DNA from: JAPLKB01 sp964532465
GTDB lineage: Bacteria > Desulfobacterota > Syntrophorhabdia > Syntrophorhabdales > Syntrophorhabdaceae
Direction of reading: 5' to 3'
NCBI GenBank assembly: GCA_964532465.1
Contig: CAZHHX010000019.1
Coordinates: forward strand, 1-64,000
Length of the DNA: 64,000 nt
Positions 33,412 to 41,095 of this stretch are shown one piece after another. The stretch's first letter is position 1, and every line of letters starts with the position of its first letter. Under the pieces are notes generated by a model that was given only the letters and a program-made list of their open reading frames with translations, was not told the DNA's origin and ran no database searches. The position numbers were made by a program, and so were the translations under genes.

Positions 33412-36400
33412 ATGATCCTTTACGAATCAGAAATCGAACAGATTGCTCTTGAGATTCTTCGCGACGAGAATCAATACAACGAAATCCTTTATGGCCCAGA
33501 CGTCTCCGAAGGAGTCGCTAAGGAGCGCGAATATACCGAAGTTGTCCTGCAAGCCCGCCTTCGGACGGCTATCGACCGCATCAACCCCAACATCCCTACC
33601 GAAGCAAGAGACGACGCCTTCAAAAAGTCCATTCGTACCTCCTTTACAACTGTCATCGACAACAACGAAACATTCCATCGCCTCCTTACCGAAGGCGTAG
33701 ACGTCAAATTCGGCATCGGTGAAGGTAAATCAAAAAGTGATAAGGTTAGACTCATCGACTTCGATAACCCGGAAAACAACGAATTCGTGGCTGTCAATCA
33801 GTTCACAGTCCTTGAAAACCATAACAACAAGCGGCCTGACATTGTCATTTTTATTAATGGTATCCCCCTTGTGGTAATGGAACTGAAAAACCCTGCCGAT
33901 GAGAATGCTGACGTGCAGGCAGCCTTCAATCAACTCCAGACCTACCAGCAGCTTATCCCGTCGCTCTTTACCTACAATGCTTTTCTTGTCATCAGTGACG
34001 GCTGGTTTGCGAAGATCGGCACCATCTCCAGCGATTACTCACGTTTTATGGACTGGAAGAGCGTTGACGGCAGGACCATTGTGGATGCCAAGCATCAGTC
34101 CGAACTGGAACCCATGATAAAGGGACTTCTTAATAAAGCAACCCTCCTTGATGCTATCCGCCACTTCATTGTCTTCGAAAAGACCAAAGAGGCAACAATT
34201 AAGAAGATTGCTGCCTATCATCAATATTATGCCGTCAACCGGGCCATTACTTCCACTATCCGCGCCTCTGTGGAACCGGGGTCTTTTGTGGCTGAGCATC
34301 CCGCAGAGTATGGTTTTCAAAGTGTTGACGAGCAGGTCCAGGGTGACAAGCGGGCAGGTGTTGTCTGGCATACACAGGGCAGCGGCAAGAGCCTCTCCAT
34401 GGTGTTCTACGCGGGTAAGCTCGTGCTGGCGGAAGAGATGAACAACCCCACTATTGTGGTGCTCACTGACCGGAACGATCTTGACCAGCAGTTATTTGAG
34501 ACCTTCGGCAACTGTCAGCAGCTTCTCCGCCAGACCCCGACTCAGGCAGCCAATCGGGACGATCTTCGAAAGCTTCTCTCTGTGGCCTCGGGCGGCATTA
34601 TCTTTACAACCATTCAGAAGTTCCTGCCTGAAGAGAAAGGCGGGACTTATCCACTTCTTGCTGACCGGCGGAACATTGTGGTTATTGCCGACGAAGCCCA
34701 CCGGAGCCAGTACGATTTTATTGACGGTTTTGCCAGACATATGCGCGATGCCCTGCCAAATGCCTCCTTTATCGGATTTACCGGGACTCCTCTTGAAAAG
34801 GAGGACAAGAATACCCAGGCTGTATTCGGTAATTATATTGACATCTACGATATCCAGCAGGCTGTGGAAGATGGTGCAACCGTACCTATTTATTATGAGA
34901 GCCGTCTTGCACGGGTTAACCTCTCAGAGTCTGACCGCAAAATACTCGATGAGCGCGTGGAAGAGGTAACGGAAGACGACGAGTTAACTGAACGGCAGAA
35001 ACGCTTTGTGAAATGGGCAAGCAAAGAGGCTGTTGTGGGCAGTGCAGACAGACTGAAACAGGTTGCCGCCGATCTGGTCAAACACTTCGAAGGACGGCTC
35101 AGTGCGTCAGCAGGCAAAGGTATGATTGTATGCATGAGTCGTCGAATCTGTGTCGGCTTGTATGGCGAGATTATCAAATTGAGGCCCCACTGGTACAATT
35201 CAGAGGATGACAAGGGGGCTATCAAGGTGATTATGACGGGATCTGCAAGTGATCCCCTTGACTGGCAGGAACATATCCGTAATAAAGAACGCCGCAAAGC
35301 CATCGGCAACAGGCTGAAAGACCCTGATGATCCGCTCAAGCTCGTTATTGTCCGTGATATGTGGCTCACCGGTTTTGATGTGCCCTGCCTCCATACAATG
35401 TATGTTGACAAACCCATGAACGGGCACAACCTGATGCAGGCCATTGCACGCGTCAACCGTGTCTTTGGCGACAAGAAAGGCGGTCTGGTAGTTGATTATA
35501 TCGGCATCGCCCAGGACCTGAAGAACGCGCTGGCAAACTATACGGCAAGCAAAGGCAGGGGCGAGATTGCCTATGATCTGGATGAGGCGGTTGCAAAGAT
35601 GCAGGAACTATACGAAATCGTAGTAGATATGTTCGATGGTTTTGATTATTGCCGATATTTTACGCTTGAACCGAAGGCAAAGCTTGAATTTATTCTTGAT
35701 GCCGCCAATTTCATCGAAGAACTTACCGGTGACAAAGAGGGAAAAGTTATCCGCAATGGGAAAGAACGTTTTAAGGAAAACGTTGTCCGTTTGCAGCAGG
35801 CCTTTGGTCTTGCCGTACCACATCCTAAAGCCATAGAAATTCGCGATGATCTTGCTTTATTCCAAGCTATCAAAGCCCGTTTTGCCAAGTTTGAGGATCA
35901 GACCAGAACCAGGACTAATCAGGAAATTGAAACTGCCATCAGACAGATTATAAATGACGCCATTATTTCAGAGGAAGTGGTGGATGTCTTCGATGCCGCC
36001 GGTATTAAGAAACCCGACATTTCAATTCTTTCAGATGAATTCCTTGCCGAGATTCAGGGAATGAAGCGGCAAAACCTTGCGTTGGAACTACTCAAACGAC
36101 TCCTCAATGACGAGGTCAAAACCCGTGGAAAAACTAATCTCGTACAGGGCCGAAAGTTCTCCGAAATGCTTGCCGACGCGGTCAAGCGTTACCAGAGCGG
36201 ACTGATTGATTCGGCAAGGATGATTGATGAACTGATTCGACTGGCCAAAGACATTAGAGAGGCCGACAAACGCGGCGAAAAGATGAACCTGCGGCCCGAT
36301 GAGTTAGCCTTCTATGATGCTTTAGCCGATAACCCGACTGCTGAAGCGGTGCTCGGCGACTACACACTAAAACTCATTGCCCATGAACTTGTGGAAACCG

Positions 36401-36597
36401 TGCAGAAAAATACCTCAATTGACTGGCAGGTAAAAGAGAGCGTCCAAGCTAAACTCCGGGTAATGGTGAAGAGGATACTCAGAAAATACAAATACCCGCC
36501 TGACGACCCGTCAACAGGCGAATATACAGTTTCGGTTACCAAAGTGCTGGATCAGGCCGAAGCGCTAGCCGATTTCTGGTCAACTGATGAAAAATGA
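33412..36597 (+). CDS. hsdR: Type I restriction endonuclease/translocase subunit
   Basis: The 1061-residue protein has an N-terminal PD-(D/E)XK nuclease (Asp143 in RPDIVIF, Glu157-x-Lys159 in VMELKNP) and an SF2 motor: Walker A TQGSGKS (321-327), DEAH (427-430), FTGTP, and the QAIARVNR motif VI. The C-terminal helical domain that docks on HsdM follows. It cuts unmodified DNA after ATP-driven translocation. I start at the ATG at 33412, with GGAG upstream, rather than a TTG at 33391. All motifs are intact, so the system is likely active. Confidence 0.95.
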   Translation: MILYESEIEQIALEILRDENQYNEILYGPDVSEGVAKEREYTEVVLQARLRTAIDRINPNIPTEARDDAFKKSIRTSFTTVIDNNETFHRLLTEGVDVKFGIGEGKSKSDKVRLIDFDNPENNEFVAVNQFTVLENHNNKRPDIVIFINGIPLVVMELKNPADENADVQAAFNQLQTYQQLIPSLFTYNAFLVISDGWFAKIGTISSDYSRFMDWKSVDGRTIVDAKHQSELEPMIKGLLNKATLLDAIRHFIVFEKTKEATIKKIAAYHQYYAVNRAITSTIRASVEPGSFVAEHPAEYGFQSVDEQVQGDKRAGVVWHTQGSGKSLSMVFYAGKLVLAEEMNNPTIVVLTDRNDLDQQLFETFGNCQQLLRQTPTQAANRDDLRKLLSVASGGIIFTTIQKFLPEEKGGTYPLLADRRNIVVIADEAHRSQYDFIDGFARHMRDALPNASFIGFTGTPLEKEDKNTQAVFGNYIDIYDIQQAVEDGATVPIYYESRLARVNLSESDRKILDERVEEVTEDDELTERQKRFVKWASKEAVVGSADRLKQVAADLVKHFEGRLSASAGKGMIVCMSRRICVGLYGEIIKLRPHWYNSEDDKGAIKVIMTGSASDPLDWQEHIRNKERRKAIGNRLKDPDDPLKLVIVRDMWLTGFDVPCLHTMYVDKPMNGHNLMQAIARVNRVFGDKKGGLVVDYIGIAQDLKNALANYTASKGRGEIAYDLDEAVAKMQELYEIVVDMFDGFDYCRYFTLEPKAKLEFILDAANFIEELTGDKEGKVIRNGKERFKENVVRLQQAFGLAVPHPKAIEIRDDLALFQAIKARFAKFEDQTRTRTNQEIETAIRQIINDAIISEEVVDVFDAAGIKKPDISILSDEFLAEIQGMKRQNLALELLKRLLNDEVKTRGKTNLVQGRKFSEMLADAVKRYQSGLIDSARMIDELIRLAKDIREADKRGEKMNLRPDELAFYDALADNPTAEAVLGDYTLKLIAHELVETVQKNTSIDWQVKESVQAKLRVMVKRILRKYKYPPDDPSTGEYTVSVTKVLDQAEALADFWSTDEK

Positions 36598-36802
36598 TGG
36601 GGGGTGGATTGCAGGCCAAATGTGTCATACCGCAATGGCTGTACCGGTATTAAAAACTTGACACATTTTCAATATTAAAGGCGGTGAGCCTGTACTCGCT
36701 TGGCATGGACTTCACTAAATTCAATTTGTTTGAAATTATGCAGGGGAAAGTATAAAATCTATCTCATTCATACTTATAACCCCAGGGAGTAAGGAGGTTT
36801 TT

Positions 36803-37045
36803 ATGGCTGCAAGAACATTGAAATTAGACATTTCTTTTCAGGAACTTCTTGCCGTTGTGGATCAGCTTGAATTGGATGAAAAAATGTTTCTCAGAAAAAA
36901 ACTGGACAGGGAAAAGGTCCCTTCGTGGCAGGAACGTTTCGGAAGAGCGCTTCAACAGCTTGGTAATAAAAATAAGAGGTTCACAATAAAGGAAGTGCTG
37001 ACCGATGTTGAATGTGCTATTTCCGATGTAAGAAAAAATGCATAG
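36803..37045 (+). CDS. Antitoxin-like partner of a broken PIN toxin
   Basis: The 80-residue protein (MAARTLKLDISFQELLAVVDQL...) has an AAGGAGG site and overlaps by eight bases a frame that starts like a PIN-domain toxin. This arrangement is typical of small antitoxin genes paired with COG1569-type PIN toxins. The N-terminal half may dimerise and the C-terminal half (WQERFGRALQQL...) may bind the toxin. The toxin itself is truncated, so the antitoxin is probably orphaned. Confidence 0.65.
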   Translation: MAARTLKLDISFQELLAVVDQLELDEKMFLRKKLDREKVPSWQERFGRALQQLGNKNKRFTIKEVLTDVECAISDVRKNA

Positions 37046-37157
37046 AATTAAGGCTGTTTTAGACACCAATATTATTATTAGTGGTATCGTAAAAAGCATG
37101 ACATCAATTCCAATTAGTAAACAACATCGAGGGGGATTCATAAGGCAATTTTATTGA
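37038..37157 (+). pseudogene. Truncated PIN-domain toxin
   Basis: Residues 1-19 (MHRIKAVLDTNIIISGIVK) are the canonical first strand and acidic Asp of a PIN ribonuclease, but homology stops there and a stop follows at codon 40. The remaining ~120 residues of a PIN domain are missing. A 10-base inverted repeat, CAATTAGTAA/TTACTAATTG (37111-37120, 37158-37167), flanks the point where the gene breaks off. Confidence 0.7.
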
Positions 37158-37178
37158 TTACTAATTGTAGCATTTACG

Positions 37179-37220
37179 CCTGTCCTCGCTTGACGGGGAC
37201 CTGTCCTCGCTTGACGGGGA
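37179..37220. repeat. Two perfect 21-bp tandem units, part of a local repeat family
   Basis: The unit at 37179-37199 (starting CCTGTCCTCGCTTG and ending ACGGGGA) is repeated at 37200-37220 and followed by CTTCAC. Related, degenerate copies lie at 36689-36715 and 38415-38441, the latter with CCTCCC/GGGAGG arms. Confidence 0.7.
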
Positions 37221-37253
37221 CTTCACGAAACTTAAAATAGGGGGAAGATAAAA

Positions 37254-38180
37254 ATGACTGAACTGGAAAAAAGGGGGAGTCCGGAATTTATGCACCTAAC
37301 TTTGGGGAGTATTGTTGTGGAGGAACAGATTCGCTCAAGTGTTGATACGGAGGGAGAGTCTTTCAAGGCCCTTGTGGAATCTGTTAAAGACCGGGGTGTT
37401 TTAGAACCTGTTATCGTAATGCCGAAGGAAGATAAATACCTTCTCCTCTGCGGGGAGAGGCGTTATCAGGCTGCACAGAAGCTGGAAATGGAATCCATCC
37501 CGGCGCTTGTTGTCGATACGATCATTCAGAAGGACGAAGTATTAGCCTACCAACTGACAGAAAACCTCCAGAGGGAAGACCTCAACCCCATAGACCAGGC
37601 GAAGGGGATTTTGTCATTTATTCAGGCAAGACATCCTGACAAAGGGTATGATGTGGATGGGGTAATGAGTGATTTGGTAAGCTACAACAGAAGGCCTGAA
37701 GACCTGGCTGAGGAAATTGCGGACACATTGTCCGCAATCGCAGAAATCTCCGGGAAGTCAACACGGACGCTGCTTCGCATGATTTCACTTTTAAAACTTT
37801 CTCCTGAAATTCAGGCCGCAATCCGGGCAGAAAATCTTCCTGTTTCCCAGGGTTATCTCTTTGCCGCAAACCTTGATTGCCCTGATCTCATGAAGATATT
37901 CACCGATATTTTAAAAACGCCAGTAACCTATATAACTTTAGAAAGCAGACTCACTGCGTACAAAAAAGTCAAACCGGACATGGGCAAAACAAAGCCTGTG
38001 CCTGTTAAAAAGTATGTTGCCGGTATTGTATCTATGAAAACAGGTTTTGAGAAAGACCTTGGAACCTATGTGCGTGAAGATGTTGAAAAATTCCTTCATG
38101 AACTCTTAGTTTTCTGTGATTATGTCCAGCAACAGGTGCCCAAAATACCATATGGAAAGAAAAGACGGCCACAGGTATAA
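37254..38180 (+). CDS. Solitary ParB/Spo0J-family protein
   Basis: The 308-residue protein has the ParB N-terminal CTP-binding domain with CGERRYQA (66-73) and ENLQREDLNPID (103-114), followed by a helix-turn-helix region (about 160-185, IAEISGKSTRTLLRM). There is no parA next to it and no replication gene, and it lies among toxin-antitoxin remnants and repeats, so it probably came with a mobile element or acts as a ParB-like regulator (KorB/Noc style). Both CTPase motifs look intact. GGGGGAAG precedes the ATG. Confidence 0.88.
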   Translation: MTELEKRGSPEFMHLTLGSIVVEEQIRSSVDTEGESFKALVESVKDRGVLEPVIVMPKEDKYLLLCGERRYQAAQKLEMESIPALVVDTIIQKDEVLAYQLTENLQREDLNPIDQAKGILSFIQARHPDKGYDVDGVMSDLVSYNRRPEDLAEEIADTLSAIAEISGKSTRTLLRMISLLKLSPEIQAAIRAENLPVSQGYLFAANLDCPDLMKIFTDILKTPVTYITLESRLTAYKKVKPDMGKTKPVPVKKYVAGIVSMKTGFEKDLGTYVREDVEKFLHELLVFCDYVQQQVPKIPYGKKRRPQV

Positions 38181-38225
38181 AAACAGTGAATAGTTGTTAG
38201 CTCACAGTGAATAGTTACGAAGGCA

Positions 38226-38386
38226 GTGGATAGTGGATAGTGGATAGTGGATAGTGGATAGTGGAAAGATAAGCGGGCTTGTAAAAGAGGGAAAGACGGT
38301 GGAGCGGGAAAAGATGGGGTATAGGGGTTGCGGGTTGCGGGTTGACACTGAATTTGTTTTTTATCATTTACTGTTTACTGTTCACT
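38226..38386. repeat. Cluster of heptanucleotide tandem repeats in a 413-bp gene-free stretch
   Basis: Three separate arrays have a seven-base unit: GTGGATA (five units and a part, 38226-38265), GGGTTGC (nearly three, 38325-38344) and TTTACTG (two and a part, 38367-38386). The surrounding 38181-38593 holds no gene. The arrays resemble the short tandemly repeated repetitive (STRR) sequences of cyanobacteria in unit length. Confidence 0.8.
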
Positions 38387-38593
38387 AACGACGCCTGCTC
38401 TTGCCTGGCGGGAGCCTGTCCTCCCGAAGGGAGGGATTCACTGTGGTTAAAAGAACTCGTTAAGTCCCCGTAGGCGGGGGCAGGCAGGAATGGTTGAAGG
38501 CGAATTGGTATCATATGGTGAAAATCTAATACCATAGTCTTTCATTGACATCAAATTTCTACAAACGATATAATTGTATATATGGAGGACAAA

Positions 38594-38797
38594 ATGAGGG
38601 CTTTATTTATATCTATCGATGAAAGTATATTTGACAGGTTTGTAGGTTTTTTGAAACTGTTCCCGAAAAACAAAGTCCGGATTGAGGAGATTGTCTGCAA
38701 TGAAGCTCTTAAGAGCGAGCTTGCCGAGAGAAAAACCCAAGCAAAGAAAGGAGAAGTAATTGCACATGACGAGTTCTGGTCCAAGGCCGGATTATAA
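38594..38797 (+). CDS. Antitoxin of a RelE-type pair
   Basis: The 67-residue protein starts at the ATG at 38594, five bases after GGAGG; an earlier in-frame ATG at 38582 lies before that site. It has a short N-terminal beta-strand (MRALFISIDESIFDRFVGFL), a helical middle and a C-terminal tail with DEFWSKAGL, and it overlaps the RelE-like toxin gene. The family is not clear to me, but size and position mark it as the antitoxin. Confidence 0.75.
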   Translation: MRALFISIDESIFDRFVGFLKLFPKNKVRIEEIVCNEALKSELAERKTQAKKGEVIAHDEFWSKAGL

Positions 38798-39044
38798 AAT
38801 CGTTTACTCTAAATCTGTTGCAAAGGATATAAGAGACATAGAAACCCGCTCATTAAGGAAAATTAAGTCCGAAATCGAGAAACTTGTCCGATTTCCTGAT
38901 GTCGAAAACACTAAAAAACTGACAAACCACCCCATATCTGACTTCAGAATGAAAGTAGGGAACTACAGAGTTCTTTTTGATGTGGACGATAATACAAGAA
39001 TCATATTCATCTTAAAGATAGGCCATAGAAGAGAAGTCTATTGA
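38760..39044 (+). CDS. RelE/ParE-family toxin
   Basis: The 94-residue protein has the RelE fold signature: DYKIVYSKSVAKDIRDI at the N-terminus, a central helix pair, NTKKLTNHPISDFRMKVGNYRVLFDVDD and the closing IGHRREVY. These toxins cut mRNA in the ribosome or inhibit gyrase. The TTG at 38760, six bases after AAAGGAG, fits the ribosome-binding site better than the ATG at 38766. It overlaps its antitoxin by 38 bases. Confidence 0.88.
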   Translation: MHMTSSGPRPDYKIVYSKSVAKDIRDIETRSLRKIKSEIEKLVRFPDVENTKKLTNHPISDFRMKVGNYRVLFDVDDNTRIIFILKIGHRREVY

Positions 39045-39148
39045 AAATTGAACATAACGCCGTATATGAAACGGTCATCAATCTTGTCGAAGCCCGCCAG
39101 AGGCTTGAAAATGTTCCGAGGTTATTGATGCCAAAAAACATTCCATGA
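39041..39148 (+). CDS. Possible 35-codon bridge gene
   Basis: A TTG-started frame overlaps the toxin stop (TTGA) and ends in the ATGA that starts the kinase. The product, (M)KIEHNAVYETVINLVEA..., has no known family and no ribosome-binding site. It may only couple translation. Confidence 0.2.
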   Translation: MKIEHNAVYETVINLVEARQRLENVPRLLMPKNIP

Positions 39149-39996
39149 ATTTAAAGAAGACAACATATAACCGGTACAAAATCTATACCATTGAAGGCGC
39201 GGCATTACCAATTGCAGAACCTTCCACCCTTATTGACCGGTTCCGCAACGCCCCTCCTTTAGAAAATAAAGGCAGAGGCGGCGTTACATTGCTCGAAATA
39301 AACGGCGGGAATATAGCCTGCCGGAAGTATATTCACGGCGGATTGCTGCGGGCCATAACAGGAGATATCTTTTTCAGCGCGAAGAGGGCAGAGGAGGAAT
39401 TGGAGATTCTGCAGTACCTGAAGGAAAAAGATTTTCCGGTGGTGCAGCCATACGGTCTTATTATTAGAGAGAACTTTGTCACAAAATCATTGTACATTCT
39501 TACCGTATTTGAGGAAAAAGCAGCCGACCTCTTGGAGGTTCTGAGCGTCTCAACAGGAAAACAAAGGTTCAGAATTATAAAGATGCTCGCGCAGATTATG
39601 TGGCATATGGAGACTCTTGGCATCTATCACCCTGATCTGCATCTGAATAATGCGCTTGTAAACGCCGAAGGCACACTTAAGTTCCTCGATTTTGACAGGG
39701 CGCGCAGAAAGTCAATAACCAAAAAAGATATGGAACAAATGTTCTGGAGGCTCAACAGATACGCGGGAAAAATGGAGAGACAGGGGAAGTTGAAGATTGA
39801 TATAAAGGAAAAGATGCTATTCCTCAGAACATACCGGAAATCCTCCGGTCTTGATATGGCCAAGGCAATGAAAAATAAGGTCAAACAAAAAGGGTTCTTA
39901 TCCAAAATAGGCTGGTTTTTAGAATCACTCTTCTATGGAAACAAGAGGTCAAACAACTCGAAACTCGAAACTCGAAACTCGAAACTGCAAAAATAA
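39145..39996 (+). CDS. Kdo/LPS heptose kinase-like protein
   Basis: The 283-residue protein belongs to the KdkA/WaaP group of protein-kinase-like LPS kinases: an N-terminal lobe with GRGGV (43-47) and RKYIHGG, the catalytic loop HPDLHLNN (162-169) and the metal-binding DFD (182-184). It probably phosphorylates an inner-core sugar of LPS on the inner face of the membrane. The last 13 residues (NSKLETRNSKLQK) are encoded by a seven-base tandem repeat, so repeat number would alter the C-terminus. It converges on lpxL across a shared terminator. Confidence 0.8.
   Translation: MNLKKTTYNRYKIYTIEGAALPIAEPSTLIDRFRNAPPLENKGRGGVTLLEINGGNIACRKYIHGGLLRAITGDIFFSAKRAEEELEILQYLKEKDFPVVQPYGLIIRENFVTKSLYILTVFEEKAADLLEVLSVSTGKQRFRIIKMLAQIMWHMETLGIYHPDLHLNNALVNAEGTLKFLDFDRARRKSITKKDMEQMFWRLNRYAGKMERQGKLKIDIKEKMLFLRTYRKSSGLDMAKAMKNKVKQKGFLSKIGWFLESLFYGNKRSNNSKLETRNSKLQK
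39955..39986 (+). repeat. Heptanucleotide repeat inside the kinase gene
   Basis: Four full AACTCGA units plus four bases lie at the 3' end of the gene, in frame. Three units (21 bases) encode a seven-residue period, NSKLETR. Loss or gain of one unit would shift the frame at the C-terminus. Confidence 0.85.
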
Positions 39997-40018
39997 AAAC
40001 CAGCGGTTTTTATTTTTG
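39988..40018. terminator. Terminator overlapping both convergent stop codons
   Basis: A perfect 14-base stem (39988-40001 and 40005-40018, arms CAAAAATAAAAACC/GGTTTTTATTTTTG, loop AGC) with A and T runs on both sides. It contains the stop codons of both the kinase (plus) and lpxL (minus). Confidence 0.85.
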
Positions 40019-40894
40019 TTTTCTTCCCCATCTCCTATGCACCCAAAACCACTCGTCAGGATGCTTCAGGATTATGGTCTCTAAAAAGGCATTGATTTTT
40101 CTCGTGTTCCGGTAAATAAGTTCTTCAATAGGACCTTTTCTTTCCATTTCAATAGGTTCGTTCCAGACAACTCTGTATCTCAGGAATCCTTCTCTCACAA
40201 AATACATAGGAATGACGGGCGCGCCTGTTTTCATACCTATGGCCGCGATGCCCTTTGTTGTAGGAACTTTTTCTCCGAAGAGTTCAACAAAAACCCCGCG
40301 GGATCTCTTTTCTCTCTGATCCGCGAGAATACCGATAATTTTATTAGCCTTGAGATGTCTTATCACATCTTTTGCGCTGTCAGCATTGGGGATGATGCGA
40401 AGGCCTGTCGCGTTTCTAATTCCGTTTAAGAACTCATCGATATATTTATGCTTTTTTAGAGGACGGGCAAGGACAACAATTTCATTTGACAGAGACGTTG
40501 ACGCGACACCCATAATTTCCCAGTTGGTATAATGGAAAATAAGGACTATCACCCCTTTATTCTGCTTTACGGCATCGTCGATATAATGCCGGTTTTCCAT
40601 TGTGAATCTGCTGCTGTATTCACTTTTTGGAACATATGGTATCATGAGCATTTCTACAAAATTGATACCCAGTTTTTCAAAATTCTGCTTTGCAATAACT
40701 GTCGCTTCGACGTCGTTTATGTTTTTGAAAGCTCTTTTAATATTTGATATGGCGACTTTTTTTCTGCCTTTTAAGATAATAAAAGCCAGTCTCCCGAAGG
40801 ATACACCTATGGAGCGCTGCCCATGTTCCGGGAGAATTCGTATTATCTGTTGAAGAATTTTAACAATAGATATAAGGAAAAGATCTATAAACAC
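40010..40894 (-). CDS. Lipid A biosynthesis acyltransferase
   Basis: The 294-residue protein has an N-terminal membrane segment and the LpxL/HtrB catalytic motif H-x4-E (HYTNWE), plus GILADQREKRSRG and EWFWVHRRW, all typical of the family. It adds a secondary acyl chain to lipid A at the inner membrane. The frame starts with GTG without a clear ribosome-binding site, ten bases after the Trm112-like gene, so it is the last gene of the hisC/cmk-rpsA run. Acyl specificity (LpxL or LpxM type) is not clear. Confidence 0.9.
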   Translation of the reverse strand: MFIDLFLISIVKILQQIIRILPEHGQRSIGVSFGRLAFIILKGRKKVAISNIKRAFKNINDVEATVIAKQNFEKLGINFVEMLMIPYVPKSEYSSRFTMENRHYIDDAVKQNKGVIVLIFHYTNWEIMGVASTSLSNEIVVLARPLKKHKYIDEFLNGIRNATGLRIIPNADSAKDVIRHLKANKIIGILADQREKRSRGVFVELFGEKVPTTKGIAAIGMKTGAPVIPMYFVREGFLRYRVVWNEPIEMERKGPIEELIYRNTRKINAFLETIILKHPDEWFWVHRRWGRKQK

Positions 40895-40904
40895 ACAAAT
40901 CTGC

Positions 40905-41078
40905 TTAAGCTTTAATATCTACAGCTTCATCAATAAGCATTATGGGGATATCGTCCTTAATAAGATACATAAGTTTACATGCGTCGCATATGAGCCCGTC
41001 TTCTGACTCATTTAATCTTATATCTCCTTTGCACTTAGGGCAGCAGAGTATTTCAAGCAGATCCTTATTCATAGACAT
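40905..41078 (-). CDS. Trm112 family zinc-ribbon protein
   Basis: The 57-residue protein MSMNKDLLEILCCPKCKGD... has the Trm112 (UPF0434/YcaR) zinc ribbon CCPKC...CDAC and the ending DDIPIML. AGGAGG lies four bases before the ATG. Trm112-like proteins activate methyltransferases in eukaryotes and archaea; in bacteria the role is unsettled, but the gene often neighbours lipid A genes, as here with lpxL. It lies between rpsA and lpxL on the same strand. Confidence 0.88.
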   Translation of the reverse strand: MSMNKDLLEILCCPKCKGDIRLNESEDGLICDACKLMYLIKDDIPIMLIDEAVDIKA

Positions 41079-41095
41079 TGCGCCTCCTGGCTATT

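Noticed and set aside
37179..37220. Possible plasmid iteron origin or parS cluster next to parB
   Set aside because: Only two exact 21-base units, with related copies spread elsewhere, and no replication initiator gene.
38181..38593. Possible CRISPR array in the repeat-rich gap
   Set aside because: Units are seven bases long and directly adjacent, with no spacers; no cas genes are in the window.
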